Shown here piece after piece: positions 52,901 to 63,892 of a stretch of DNA of 64,000 nucleotides. A program made the position numbers and the translations under genes. The first letter of the stretch is position 1, and every line of letters begins with the position of its first letter. Location: positions 682,001 to 746,000 of the forward strand of contig JBAJFE010000004.1 in the NCBI GenBank assembly GCA_037903355.1, in the 5' to 3' direction. Under the pieces are notes generated by a model, which saw nothing but the letters and a program-made list of their open reading frames with translations, ran no database searches and had not been told where the DNA came from. The stretch is from Trichuris trichiura (Eukaryota; Nematoda; Enoplea; Trichinellida; Trichuridae).

Positions 52901-55900
52901 AAAGGGCCTTCCCGCCGCCAACTACCATCGGGATCATCGGCTCGTCGCGGATCAAACGTCGAAGATTTTCAACCAAATCTCGAGGATTAAAATTCGGCAC
53001 TTTAGTCGACCACGCCGTACCGATCCCTTCGGCGCCATTGACTAAAACGGTGGGCAAAATGGGGCAATACCATTCCGGTTCAATTTTTTGATTATCGTCA
53101 AAAAGATAGTTCAGACAAGCTTCGTCGGCTGGATTAAACAAAGCCCTCGTCACTGGATTAAGCAGGGTGAAGATGTATCTAGGGCTAGCCGAGTCTTTCC
53201 CGCCTTGCAGACGCGTGCCGAATTGACCAATGGGCAACAGCAGGTTGATATTGTTGCTTCCGACAAAGTTGTGCGCCAAGTTGACAATCGTAGCCATCAA
53301 GCTAGCTTCGCCGTGATGATAGGAAGACATTTCGGCAACCGAACCAGCCAGCTGAGCAACCTTGACTTCTCGCTTGTCGTTTCGCTTGAAGCAGGTATAC
53401 AAAACCTTCCGCTGTCCAGGCTTCAAACCGTCAACCAAAGACGGTATACTTCTTTCATTGTCCATATTGCTAAAGATTATTAGCTCTTTGTCAACGAACT
53501 CTTTGTAGGTCACAACGGTTGTGTTCTCTTGGTAAAGATAAGTCTGGAATTTGAAAAGCTAAAAAAATATTCAAATTCTCTAACGGCGTCACCTCGGGCT
53601 GATTGGCTGATCTTTGATTTCTGCGTTCCTGCATCCACTGGGACAACCAGTCTTTACGGTCGTCGACCATTTTTTTGCTGAAAGCCAATTCGAGCGCTTT
53701 GTCATCATCGTTGCCGTCGTAGCGAAATCGGATACGATGTCTTCCCATATCGCTGAAGTACTCCTTAGCCTCTTTGGCCGTCGAAGTACCCAATCCTTTG
53801 TAGTACTTTATCTTCCACGTATGCCAATTGTTGGTTTGCATTTTCCACTTCTCGTATTCCGGAAGGCTGAAAAAGGCCTTCTCCTCTTTGCCTTTTGTAA
53901 CTTTAACAATTGGGGTGATAAATTCTTCGACAAAATTATGCCTTATCAACGAGGGCCAATTGTGATGGATAAAATTGATCAGTAGGCCTTTGATATGCGA
54001 CCCGTCCTGATCTTGGTCGGCCATAATCATCACCTTTCCGTAGCGAAGACTACGCAGGTCGTCCGCCGTTTCGTACTTTCGCTTATATTGAAGCCCTAAT
54101 ATTTTAACCAAACTATTGATCTCCGCATTAGCCATTATCTGCAAATGAAACGTCGCTATTTTGAAGCGGGTAAACTCGGCTAGTAACCTGCTTGTACGAA
54201 GCTTCGCGCACGTTCAGCAGTTTGCCCCTAAGCGGGAATACGCCAAAGTAGTCCCTACCGACTACGCTAAAGCCAGCTACTGCCAACGTTTTAGCCGAAT
54301 CTCCTTCGGTCAAGATGAGGGTGCATCTTTGCGAGTTCTTTGTGCCCGCCTCGTTCGCGTCCTCCAATTTGGGAACCCCTTTTAGCTTTGAATGCTTTGT
54401 AGCGTGACACTGCTTGTTCAGTTGGGCCTAAAACGACAGCAGCGGTCCGCTCGGCGTTGTTCCGAAAAATTTTGCCGCCTTGCCTGAGCCTTGAACTTCA
54501 TCCATTGCATTACGCTGTCAACAATTCCGGATTTGGTCATTTGGGCAAGAAACTTTTCGCTGACGGTACACTTGGAGCCAAAACTCTTCGGCGGAAGGGT
54601 CATATTTTCTTTTGTTTGCGAGTCAAAAGTTGGATTTTCAATAAGGCAGTTTAAAAAAACCCAAATGTGGTTTTTCACCTGCAACAAATCATTCTCTCGC
54701 CGTCACGTTCTGGACAACCTTTAAGTTACGTATATACATGTTTTATTTGAAGACTTTATGGCCCATAAAAGGGGCATACGGTAACGTATGCCCCTTAAAA
54801 CTTGTAAGCCCGGTAGAGGACTTCCCATTTTTAAAAATGTATAAATATATACGACATACTTGAAATGGGCGAATTGTGAGTCCAGTTTTTTTCAGCTGCT
54901 TCTTGACTACGTCTATTATTTTTTCAACTAATACGTCGGTGATGTAGTCAACATGACGACCACCCTACGATATGTTAAAGTTTAAAAATCGAAAAAATAG
55001 AAGGAAACGCACTTTGACGGTTGCTATACTATTGACGAAGCTAACTTGTTGAAAACCTTTGTCCGAAACGGTGACCGCCACTTCCCAGCGAACATGCGGC
55101 TGCTCGTAGACGATTTTAAGCGGTTCGCCATCTTCGCCGTTTCGGTCTTTTGTATACAGCTCGATGTAACTTTTAAAACCATTAATCTAAACATCATACT
55201 GTAGAAATGAGGGACAACAATTCAAAAGTGGCTACCTTTAATCGTTTGCCGTTCAGGTAAACTCTCACTCCGCCGCAAGTGCCGGCGATGTCGTAGGCGC
55301 GACGAGACATCAACGCAACAATGTCATCGTCCAGTTCGGTCATTCCAAATTTGGACAGATCCGGAGTGAATTTCACGCAGGTGTAATCTTCGTCTCTGCA
55401 AGCCAAAATTTCCGGCTCTTCCGATTTGGTCATATTTTCAGTCCACGTCTAATGTACAAGCGTAAAAACAATCGTATAACTGATATACGTGAGCAAAAGG
55501 AGGTAACAAACCTGTTTAAAGGCTTTCCTGTATTCTCGACTTGAGGTTTCTACGGTGAACCGCTTGCTGAAAATATTACACAGTTTTGCCCCGTAGCCAT
55601 TACGGCCGCCTGGAAGTAGATAAGACTTTAGAAAAAAATATGGAAACTGGATTGAACTGTCCTACCGGTCACTTTCCTCTCCGAGTCGTCATAGTTTGAG
55701 GAAGTGAGAAGAGTACCAAATATCAACTCGGGTACAAACATCTTTTCAACCTTATGTTCCACTACGGGAATCCCTTTGCCGTTGTTCCATATTTTTATTT
55801 CATTCTTTGCCCTAAAGCCGGCAACCGTTTAGGCGGCACAGGTAAAAAGAAGAGAGCCAAATGCCTACTGGTTTATGTCGACTTTTATACAGTTCATGCG

Positions 55901-56387
55901 TGCATCTCGCTGCTTGTTGTCCGCTGCATTTACGATTATCTCGTCGAAGATTTTGTATAGGCCGGGGACATAGGTGACGTTACGCTGCACCATTTTCTCC
56001 GATTCTTCGTCGTAAACCCACAGCAACTAAACAGAGAGGGATTTTTCGAGACCAACTTGAAAACGAAGAAAATAACAACGAAAAGCCTTTAACCGCTACC
56101 TCAGGAGAAAATTTGAGAAACAATAACGACCACGGGAAATCGCAGAAGGTAAAAAAACAACTTACGTCTGTATGCGGCTCAATTGAACCAATATAGGTGT
56201 CCGGGCGCAGAAGAATATGCTCCAGTTGAGTTTTCCTTTGATAAATTTCTTCAACTGCTAATTTCTTTTTTCGCTCTTTGGATGCTTTATCCAAAGACTG
56301 GAAGACGTGCAGCGGATCCGAGTGAGAAATGTCGCAAATGTTCGTCCCTCCGTTTGTCATCGCGTCGAGTACACCGTTGGAGGCCAT
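49916..56387 (-). CDS. TOP2: DNA topoisomerase II, about 20 exons
   Basis: Starts at ATG 56387 (MASNGVLDAMTNGG) and ends at TAA-region 49916 (PIVEESDSSF). The ATPase/GHKL part has LEHILLRPDTYIGS, FDEIIVNAADNKQRD, IWNNGKGIPV and GGRNGYGAKLCNIFS. The transducer QTKENMTLPPKSFGSKC follows. The TOPRIM domain has EGDSAKTLAVAGFSVVGRD, PLRGKLLNVREA and DQDQDGSHIKGLL. The breakage-reunion domain has the catalytic tyrosine in KDSASPRYIFT (codon 53177-53175) and NGAEGIGTAWSTKVPNF. The coiled-coil gate is followed by a long acidic/basic, Ser-rich C-terminal tail spread over several small exons (49.9-51.6 kb). Early exons checked in phase: 56387-56166, 56026-55869, 55811-55666. Most introns are 45-170 bp; one (54483-54428) is GC-AG. 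The enzyme passes one DNA duplex through another in chromosome segregation. Copy type (alpha/beta-like) is not meaningful in invertebrates. Confidence 0.96.
54428..54483 (-). other. GC-AG intron in TOP2
   Basis: The exon ending at 54484 (codons for KFKAQ) is followed on the minus strand by GCAAGG. The acceptor TTTTAG ends at 54428, before codons for AQLNKQC. The join reproduces the family KFKAQ-xQLNK order. Reading through gives a frame that stops after RCCRFRPN, so the intron must be removed. No usable GT donor is present at that position. Confidence 0.8.
54769..54796. repeat. Perfect 12-bp hairpin with GTAA loop inside a TOP2 intron
   Basis: AAGGGGCATACG (54769-54780) and CGTATGCCCCTT (54785-54796) are exact reverse complements around GTAA. 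Read from the plus strand, the loop GUAA is a GNRA tetraloop. From the transcribed minus strand the loop is UUAC. It lies in the roughly 170 bp intron just before the exon beginning VKNHIWVFLNCL. Confidence 0.7.
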
Positions 56388-57904
56388 TCTAAGGCGTCCG
56401 GGGATCAATCGAATAAAACGAGACAGCAGCGCAACGTAGGAAGCGCGGCAGCAAGAAATACTTGATCAAAAGTTCACAAAAGTCCTAAATATAGAGAACA
56501 ATGAACCCACAGCGCGCCGAAGCATCGTCGCTACCCAGGTGAACTATATCGCGTCGAACAAATGCGCTGAACATGTGACAGCTCAACTGAACTGCAATCT
56601 TTTTTCAAATCACACAGACAGGCAGTCAAAAAGCCAGTAAAACCTAAGGAGCCGCGACTATAAAACGGTACAGGTTTCAAAACAACAACTACCAGTTAAA
56701 GATTCACATGTTAGAGAGAGTACGATAAGTCCCCTTTTCAACTTTTCATGAATCTTAGTAAAATAATAACTTTCCCGCCCTTGCGAAATAGAAGAAGTAA
56801 GGCTTTGGCATATGTATATTATTTCTATTGTCAAGCTCAAATGGTGAGGAACAAAAAACGCTTTGATAAACAAAAACTGTTTTGTTAGAGGCGCGATTGT
56901 ACTGTACGCTAAACTGCGATCACAAGAATGGGTCGAAATGAATATACTTACAGACTGAACAAACGGTGTCCAAGTTGTAGGCACTCAGTGTAGAAATAAT
57001 TTGGGTTCTCTTTTTTTAAAACGATAACTAGAAGTAATGCTGTTCTTTTAAGCCTAAAAGTGACTACCTTAACTTTAAGCACATACAATAATGAAGCATA
57101 TGGTAAGGAAACAATGGTTAGAACCTGACCATCATTTGCCATCTAGTCTTAGTGTCACAGTCTCCTTTACAGTTTTGAACCGTTTCAGTGCTCTCGCAGA
57201 CAAGTTTAAATTTTTGTAGCACTCACACTTCGCTTTGAATTAAGCCTTTTGGCCCTAAACTTCTAATGAATAGCGGATTAATGATTTGCAAGTTAGTTAG
57301 GGTACGGTACAAATTCATTTAGCGTCGCGTCAACGCCATTCAAGCGGCAATTCCATTGGCGCGAAAAGAACTTTTAAAACTCATTTGTCAAAATATTCAA
57401 AATCAGCTTATTCAAATGACAAAACTGCTGCAGCGTAAAAATTTTCCGTTTTGGGCATTTTGCCGTCTGGCTCAGAAGCCTATTGAAATATTTCTTTTTT
57501 TTTGACTTTAAGATTTTAGTGTTCGAAAGTAATTGAAAAGAGACACTAGTGACGCACGCTAAAATTAGGCATTATCAAATAAAATTTCAAGTAACAATAG
57601 GGAAAGAACTTTTGTCATGAAATTAATCTATTTGGCCGGACGTTCTTGTCAAAAAATTGCTGCGTATCATCACCAGCAACACCATTTTATTAGTCACCGT
57701 TAAATCGATATTTTAAAAAAATGATGTGGCCTGGATCAACGTTTTGGTACAACGTTTGAAGATAGAATTAAAAAGTTTAGCCGCGCGCAAGAATTTTAAA
57801 ATCACGACGAACAGCTTCGGATTTTCCTCCAAAGAGAGTGTCTTCATTCTTCACGACGAAGCGAGAAAATGGAAGCTTTTGAAAGGACAAAGAATGGTTG
57901 CAAA
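56388..57904. other. Intergenic region upstream of TOP2
   Basis: About 1.5 kb between the TOP2 start and the 3' end of the MLX-like gene on the same strand. Open frames at 56658-57142 (minus) have no conserved motif. No RNA gene or repeat is supported. Confidence 0.5.
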
Positions 57905-58978
57905 TTAGTGCAGTTTCGATTGGTAAACATCGTCGAAAACTTTAGGAACGACCTGCAAAAAAAAGTTATTTGCCTTAAACAAAGAAAAAGAGTTTTCGGG
58001 AATTGTTACGCTGAAATCCAATTTCTGTTCAAACCACTGGAGCATCGACTGCGCGAGTTTGCAGTACTCGTCCACTTCAACGCTATTGTTGAACGAGTCG
58101 AACCAAAAATCCATTAATGCACGAAACTGAAAATTATTTGGCTTAACGACGAAGTTAGGAGGTTCTTTATCTATTTCCCGCAAACAATACAGTACACAGA
58201 CTATAATCAGGTTTGTCCAATTAGACAAAAAACGTCGATTATTCATTTTTCGTGCATAATGCCTAAAAAATGCATATAAATATCCTGTTCTACTTTTACT
58301 GGCAAGCATTCCGGCTATCAATGAAGAGAGTCTGAGCGCAAACATTCCAAATTAAATAAAACAAGACTTGACTAAGGCGGGATGAAGAATATGGCTTCTG
58401 AAAGTGGACTTACCAGTTCAAATTTCAAATATGGAGCAGTGTCCGTTTCCAGCGTATCAAAGCTAGGATTTTTTTGAACGGCCATTTGAGCATAGTTCCT
58501 AATGGAAGGTGTTCAACGTAAACGAATTAATAAGCAAATATTTACTGGCAAATTATCTGCAGTGCGACAAGTTGGGAATGCAGTTTGCTGATTTCTTCGG
58601 ACTGCTGCTTTTCTGTTAATTTCAATTTCTTTAAAAATTCGGCGGCTATAAACGCAATCGATGACTGGAAAATGATCAGAACTTTTCGACTATGTATACC
58701 ACGATAAAGAATGCTTGCATTGGTGAGCTTGTAACCAACGGGTGCTGCTTCGGGAGGTAGCATATCTTTCAATTCGTTGTAGCCCACCTAAGCAAACAAC
58801 AGAAGAAATGGATGCATACAAGTCGCGAGTCAAATTTTGCTACTTTTATCGCTTCGCGTCGCATTTTCTCACACTTCAAGTGCACTTGCTTTTTGCGGTC
58901 TGTTGAACTGTCGACTGTTCCAACATTGCCAATAACAGGTTCAAACATTTCATAAGAAGCGGAATATTGAAAGAAGAC
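57905..58978 (-). CDS. MLX: MLX-like bHLH leucine-zipper transcription factor (N terminus open)
   Basis: Exons (minus): 58978-58844, 58787-58546, 58498-58414, 58126-58010, 57952-57905. All are in phase, giving about 208 residues, of which the first ten precede ATG 58948. The basic-helix region is DRKKQVHLKCEKMRREAIKV (H-x-x-x-E...RR of E-box binders). Helix 1 and loop follow (GYNELKDMLPP), then helix 2 (KLTNASILYR) and a zipper (FLKKLKLTEKQQSEEISKL). The MLX-specific dimerisation/cytoplasmic-localisation region follows: FRALMDFWFDSFNNSVEVDE and LAQSMLQWFEQKLD. That C-terminal region identifies MLX (nematode mxl-2 type) rather than MAX. MLX dimerises with Mondo/ChREBP proteins and regulates metabolic, developmental and longevity genes. 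Oddity: 58700-58665 encodes 12 extra residues inside helix 2. It resembles a 35-36 bp intron but cannot be removed with GT-AG in frame. Any exons upstream of 58978 were not found. Confidence 0.85.
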
Positions 58979-60829
58979 CTAAACAACCACTTTCGGAGTA
59001 AAATTTTAAAAATCACATCGAGTACAATAATTAAGCTAGAAGGAATAAAATTAAATTACGATAGGTCAAAAATTCTCGTCCGCCAGGAAGCATCTTAACC
59101 GTGTTTGAATAATCTTACGCAAGAGCACAATGAAGTGCAGTCAGTAACAGCGCTTCGCAACAGTAAATTGCTAAGTTGAAAATTTAAGCCGTCGTTTAAA
59201 AAACCGTTAACGTGGCATACGAATATCCCTTATCACGCAAACACAATACACGTTAATTGCCCCAAACAAATGAACTTAACAAGCTACAGTAATACATTAT
59301 CGTAAGGTACAACTCTCCCGTTGCTAAGCTTTTGGGCTTCTGCTGAAAGGCCTGAAAGTGCTATTCGCTGTAAGTCTTCTTTATTTGCAGAATTATATTC
59401 AAAGTGAACATGAATTCCTTAACGTTTTATAATTTCGGCACATCAGCTTCCATAGAACAACTGATGTCGTTCCAAATTGTGTACTGAAGCAGGGTTTTGC
59501 CTGTATGTATGATTCGTGGTACTAAGATCCTTTTTCTGCTTCCCGGTTTGATCTTTTCGGTTGTCCGCTCGCAAGCCTACAGTATTTTGAGCAGTAAATA
59601 AAGAAATGCAAGTACGCTTTGTCAACAACGCGCTTAAACGACTCGTTTGCTGTTCTTAGCGGCAATAAACCGCCAACGGCGACAAAAGCAATAATGGGCC
59701 CAACTGTTTGAGAAATGCAGGCTCTTTTCTGACAAGAGGCCAACTATCCTGTTTTGATTTTTTTGGCGAGCATTCCAACTACTCTTTTTTGCTTTTTTCT
59801 GAGACTAAGTCGAGACATAAGGTTTATGTTTAAGTTTAGACTTAGGGGAGAGCGGCACAGGATTGGCAGCAAGGCTACCGTACGCTGAGGCTCTTGAAAT
59901 CAAGTTTTAACTGACCCTGAAGCCGTTTTCGCGCCAAGCGCAAATTTAAAATTCGCATCACAGCAGTCATGCAGTCTAGCAAAGCTAGGTAAGAACAGAG
60001 ACTTAGGGAATCAGTTAACGTTAGAACTATGGTAGGCACTGACTGGTCAATCAACTCATTCGGATAGCCACAAACGGAATCACAGCCAGATCGAATAATT
60101 AGATATTGGCGGGACAACTTGTGCTATGGGATAATTTGACCAGTCATGGAGATTTGAGCGCGCATGACAGAAAATATGGACCTGTCGACTTTGCACCCGA
60201 CGTCATACTGTAGCTTTGTCTTCGTAAGCAAAAAACAGACGTTTACTTAATAGCTATCCTCCAAAACTAACTTATAGCTTTCACCCAAACTAAAAAGTAC
60301 AAGGATAATCATTGGTTCAATTATGAAGTAACGAATAGGATTTTTTTAAACGTACTCATAAGGTGTAAACACCATCATTATAACTCATCTTCGTTAGGCA
60401 ATCCATGAGCGCTTGTTCAGCTCGCTTTTTTCCACTAATCCTTATAAAGACCCGTTGGTGGTTCGTGATGGGTTGTATAATGTTCAATAAATAGCAGCTG
60501 GATAATAATGCAGTTTTGATCACGTTCCCATTTTGCACCAGCGCTAAGTAACACACGTTTAAGTATTGGAAGAAGTTCTTTAGTTAATTTAACACTTTCA
60601 CTTAACAACTTTTCCCTTTAAGTCAAGTTACGAATGGCGAATTCAGCTGAAGCTTTCCTAAAAGATTTTCATGCAACAGTGGCGGAGCTCCTGCGGGTCA
60701 CTATGCCGCAGCCCGCCAATTCGCGCCAAGTAAATTTGCAACGGAACATTTTTCACTTTTAGAGATCTTTTGCAATGTTTTAATTTCCAAAAATGTACAT
60801 TCTCTTAACGAGTTTATTTTACTTTCAAC
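58979..60829. other. Region upstream of the MLX-like gene
   Basis: About 1.85 kb. It may contain the missing 5' exon(s) of the MLX-like gene, since a GTTTAG acceptor sits at its right-hand exon edge (58979). A degenerate repeat copy lies at 59713-59860. A minus-strand frame at 60356-60556 has protein-like composition but no recognisable domain and no defensible start. Confidence 0.45.
59713..59860. repeat. Degenerate dispersed repeat, copy B (partner at 33968-34120)
   Basis: It shares with copy A the ordered words AAATGCAGG, CAACTATCCTGTTTT, CTAAGTC and TTATGTTTA on the same strand. It lacks copy A's internal duplication and instead has a T-rich insert. No open frame or terminal inverted repeat was resolved by eye. 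Confidence 0.5.
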
Positions 60830-61300
60830 TTATTCTTGCGGTGGAGCGGCCAACTGCGCTGATGAATACAGTTCAGCCGTGGAACAAGTGATGTCATCTG
60901 TTTCGGGAGATTGCTTCTCTTCTTCTTGTTTTTGTTTAAGAGGAGCAGCTTTCTCGGTCTTTACTTCGGTCATGCGAGCTACTGGAGCTGATTTCTTTTG
61001 ACATACAGTGGCAAGAAGGGCATAAGCGAATAAGATTACTCCCATGCTAGAGGTGCACGCAACAAAGGCAACTAACCATATATTTCTTACACCCGCATCA
61101 TCGGAACGTTTTTCATATTTACTTAGGTCATCATCCTGAAGCGTTCCATCGGAAGTAGCATTTCCCACTTCACGTTTGGTTTCCTTACCAGCTATACCAG
61201 GCGATTCAGTAACTATCATAGCTGTTTGCGGCATGGATACTTGTATTATTGCAACAATAGCAGTAAGAGCAAGGAACCGCTTCATCGTAACACTAAACAT
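60830..61300 (-). CDS. Small single-pass membrane protein, unknown, 156 aa
   Basis: This is an intron-free frame. Residues 1-25 (MKRFLALTAIVAIIQVSMP core) form a signal peptide; either Met1 or Met6 could start it. A short acidic ectodomain (about 26-70) has one N-glycosylation sequon (NAT) and a dibasic KR. One membrane helix follows (NIWLVAFVACTSSMGVILFA and beyond, about 73-98). The cytoplasmic tail of about 55 residues is rich in Lys, Glu and Gln (KTEKAAPLKQKQEEEKQSPE) and ends in AAPPQE. I recognise no family. The layout is that of a type I membrane protein. It is divergent to GCNA with 0.42 kb between starts. Confidence 0.65.
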   Translation of the reverse strand: MFSVTMKRFLALTAIVAIIQVSMPQTAMIVTESPGIAGKETKREVGNATSDGTLQDDDLSKYEKRSDDAGVRNIWLVAFVACTSSMGVILFAYALLATVCQKKSAPVARMTEVKTEKAAPLKQKQEEEKQSPETDDITCSTAELYSSAQLAAPPQE

Positions 61301-61720
61301 AGTTTATATCTTGTTTTTCATCACATAAGGCGCACTGCAGCTACATGACTGCAACTGATCTTAAAGGAATTTGACTGCATGGTTTAAACCGTTAGTTTTA
61401 AAGGATCAACCAACAGTCATCGTTTTCTCAGCGTAAAAAAGTTTTTTTCATCTGCGAGATAACAAACTGTACGAGTTTGTTAACTGGCCGTTTTTGCAAT
61501 TCTGAAAGTTTCCAAGCAATAACGCTTACGACATCTAAATTAATTAGAACGCCGCATAAAAGTTGATTTTTCGTTAATGAACGCACATGACTGCATGAAG
61601 GAATACCATTATTGCTCCTTAAGTGCAGACGAAAGTACGAAAAGTGGAAGCGAAATGAAAGAAATGATTTTCAAGTAACTTCTGTAGTTAAGCCACCGTA
61701 AGTTAACGAAGGTTTTCAAA
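61301..61720. other. Divergent spacer with 9-bp inverted repeat
   Basis: A 420 bp region between the small membrane protein (-) and GCNA (+), presumably holding both promoters. TAACAAACT-GTACG-AGTTTGTTA (about 61463-61485) is a perfect 9-bp inverted repeat around five bases. No other signal was seen. Confidence 0.5.
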
Positions 61721-62601
61721 ATGGGTGAATCTGTTCTATCGCTTCTCCAAGAATTGTACCCTGAATGCGAAGAAGAAAAGTTAAGAGACTTGTTGCGCGC
61801 ATTCGCTGGCGTTACTTTGAACGAGCAGCCTCCTCGCCCAGGAACTTTGCGTAACAAGTACACTGTAGAGCAAGTCGAAAAGAAGCCATCGAATAATGGT
61901 GAGTGTACGAATTTCTGCATTGTTGGAAAACTAGAATTGGCTTCGCTGTAATTATTTTTCACGGCCTTTTAATGATATTAAGCATTGTAAGGTACTCAGC
62001 AGCCATTGCGTGAAGATCTCGAGTTGCTCTCAGACTTAAAGTGTTCAAACGCTCAGCGTGATGAACTTGTCTCTCAGCTTTACCGATTGTTCAACGAAAA
62101 TGTTTTTGACAAAAAGGTACGTATGCAACGTAGCCAGTCGAGTTTGCGGACCTAGTAGTTCAATAGCTACCTGAGAAGATGGAAGTAACGTGGAATCCTC
62201 GCCTGATCAAAAGTGCTGGTTTCTGTAAGTTTAAAAGATCTTCGAAGAAGGAACACTACTGTATAATTGATTTGTCACCAAAGATTTGCACGACAGCAGG
62301 TGAAGCGACGTGATACTGCAAGGAACATGCAACTTACATTTTCAGGACGCATTAGGGATACTTTATTGCACGAAATGTGTCATGCTGCTACATGGCTGAT
62401 TGACAAAATCGCCGAAGGTCACGGCCCCCATTGGAGAAAATGGTCATCTTTAAAGCTAAAGGCAATTTAGGCAATTATTTTTCGTATGTTCAGGTGCCAA
62501 CATGCAAATGAAGTCTTTCCCGAAATACCCATCGTAAGAACTCGCCACTCGTACAAAGCGACGACAAAGTTCGCTTATGAATGCACAAAGTGCTCTTACA
62601 G
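61721..62601 (+). CDS. GCNA: SprT-like zinc metalloprotease of the GCNA/ACRC type (3' end unresolved)
   Basis: Exons: 61721-61898, 61992-62116, 62167-62299, 62346-62442, 62494-62601, all GT-AG and in phase (about 213 residues to 62601). The N terminus (VLSLLQELYPECEEEKLRDL) looks like a CUE-type ubiquitin-binding helix bundle. Then come LYRLFNENVFDKKLPEKMEV, WNPRLIKSAGFCKF and the catalytic RIRDTLLHEMCHAATWLID, with the zinc-binding HEMCH and a third ligand in EGHGPHW. Next are FPEIPIVRTRHSYKAT and YECTKCSY, the first half of the SprT zinc ribbon. The HEMCHAA-WLI signature separates GCNA from SPRTN. GCNA proteases clear DNA-protein crosslinks, including topoisomerase adducts, and protect germline genomes. 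The second CxxC half of the ribbon was not placed. An acceptor near 63052 leads to FYVKRC then a stop, and a frame around 63090-63250 may hold the real end. The usual long acidic region is absent. Confidence 0.88.
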
Positions 62602-63602
62602 GTAACTTTGAGAAATGTCCATTCAAATCGTAGGCTTTCCAACAGGGCCGCTCGGTAAGGCAGTTTCTAAATGTCTTGAGCGGTCAACCTAACTAACGAC
62701 GAATAAGCCAGGTTATAATATCATAAAAACACCAAATATACTTGCAAGTTATATTGCATAGCGCTTTGAAAGATTTAGTGATGACTTAATTTAGCTGAAA
62801 GATATGATAAAAGTTATTACTTATTTGCCAGCGTTGAAAACCAAGTTGTGTAGGCTTCGAAGGTCTTCTGAAGTCTTTGATCTTCGCCGGTTTGCCTTGC
62901 TTCGCGCCAAAGAAATTATAAAGGGCTGTTATTCAATTTAAGCTCCATTTTCAAAAGTTTTCTCCGTTTGGTGACTTCTGTTCATATCAAAGAATAGAGT
63001 GATTGGATTTTTCCCAAACCCTTTAAGCACATAATATTTCTCTTCATTGTATAGGTTTTATGTAAAGAGATGTCCATTTTAAAAGTGCAAATGCGTACCG
63101 GATATCTTGGGTCCCGTACGTGGTCCCATCGTCGGCGGGAGAACAGGAACTCCTGCTTTTTCCGCTGACAAGGGCACAGCCGAAAGCTCCAGCACACAAT
63201 TAAACTTTTTTAACGATTTTGAGCGTAGAAAACCTATGCTACCAAACATTTCGCTAAGGCTTGCATTACCGTATGACTTTAATTGTTTGCAGGTACACCT
63301 TTTGAACCTCGGAATGCATTTGCGCTGCGTTTCTCTCGTTTAAACATATTCTAACGCATTTCAGCTGTTAAGCTGAACTTAACGTTGTTAAATTTACTAC
63401 GATGTTGTGCTGCTAAGATAATTAGATTACAAAGCGTCCAGTTTTCAAAAGCTAAGAAAACTTACGATTATACCAGCATTAGGGCGAAGTTATTCTGCTT
63501 TAACAGTCGGATAAGGCATTTGGTTTGCTTCACAATAATACATTTTACAAAATTTTATGCTAATGTTTTATCTGGCAAGATAAACTGACCACATCTAAGA
63601 AT
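62602..63602. other. Downstream of GCNA, possible terminal exon zone
   Basis: Contains the unplaced 3' end of GCNA. Around 63090-63235 the plus strand encodes KCKCVPDILGPVRGPIVGGR and a Ser/Thr-rich continuation, which could be a terminal exon after a small indel or a cryptic acceptor. This is not demonstrated. The rest is AT-rich with no supported feature. Confidence 0.35.
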
Positions 63603-63603
63603 G

Positions 63604-63620
63604 TATATATATATATATAT
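63604..63620. repeat. (TA)n microsatellite
   Basis: An uninterrupted run of alternating T and A of about 17 bases follows GTATATA-type sequence. Confidence 0.9.
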
Positions 63621-63665
63621 GCTTGTTGTTATTCTTGATTCTTTTTATATTGGTGTACTGAAGTC

Positions 63666-63757
63666 ATATCCGTAAAGAACCTTTTCGGGTAGGGCTTTCG
63701 TGCATTCATTACTCAAGATATCCGTAAAGAACCTTTTCGGTTAGGGCTTTTGTGCAT
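63666..63757. repeat. Two-copy tandem duplication, period 52 bp
   Basis: The word ATATCCGTAAAGAACCTTTT and the following GGGCTTTnGTGCAT occur at 63666-63705 and again at 63718-63757. There are two mismatches in about 40 bases and the 12 bp between copies differ in origin. A third copy is not seen. Confidence 0.85.
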
Positions 63758-63812
63758 CACTATAAGATTTTACACCCCTGTCAAAAGTATTTCATTTTCA
63801 GTACTCTTAATC

Positions 63813-63813
<1 letters not shown>

Positions 63814-63892
<79 letters not shown>
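63814..63892. repeat. (ATT)n microsatellite with (TAG)n tail
   Basis: About 26 uninterrupted ATT units, followed by a short (TAG)n run to about 63908. It makes all three frames open on both strands, so open frames there are artefacts. Confidence 0.95.

Noticed and set aside
60356..60556. A 66-codon minus-strand frame that could be a terminal exon
   Set aside because: The composition is protein-like, but there is no recognisable domain, no convincing upstream exon and no start context.
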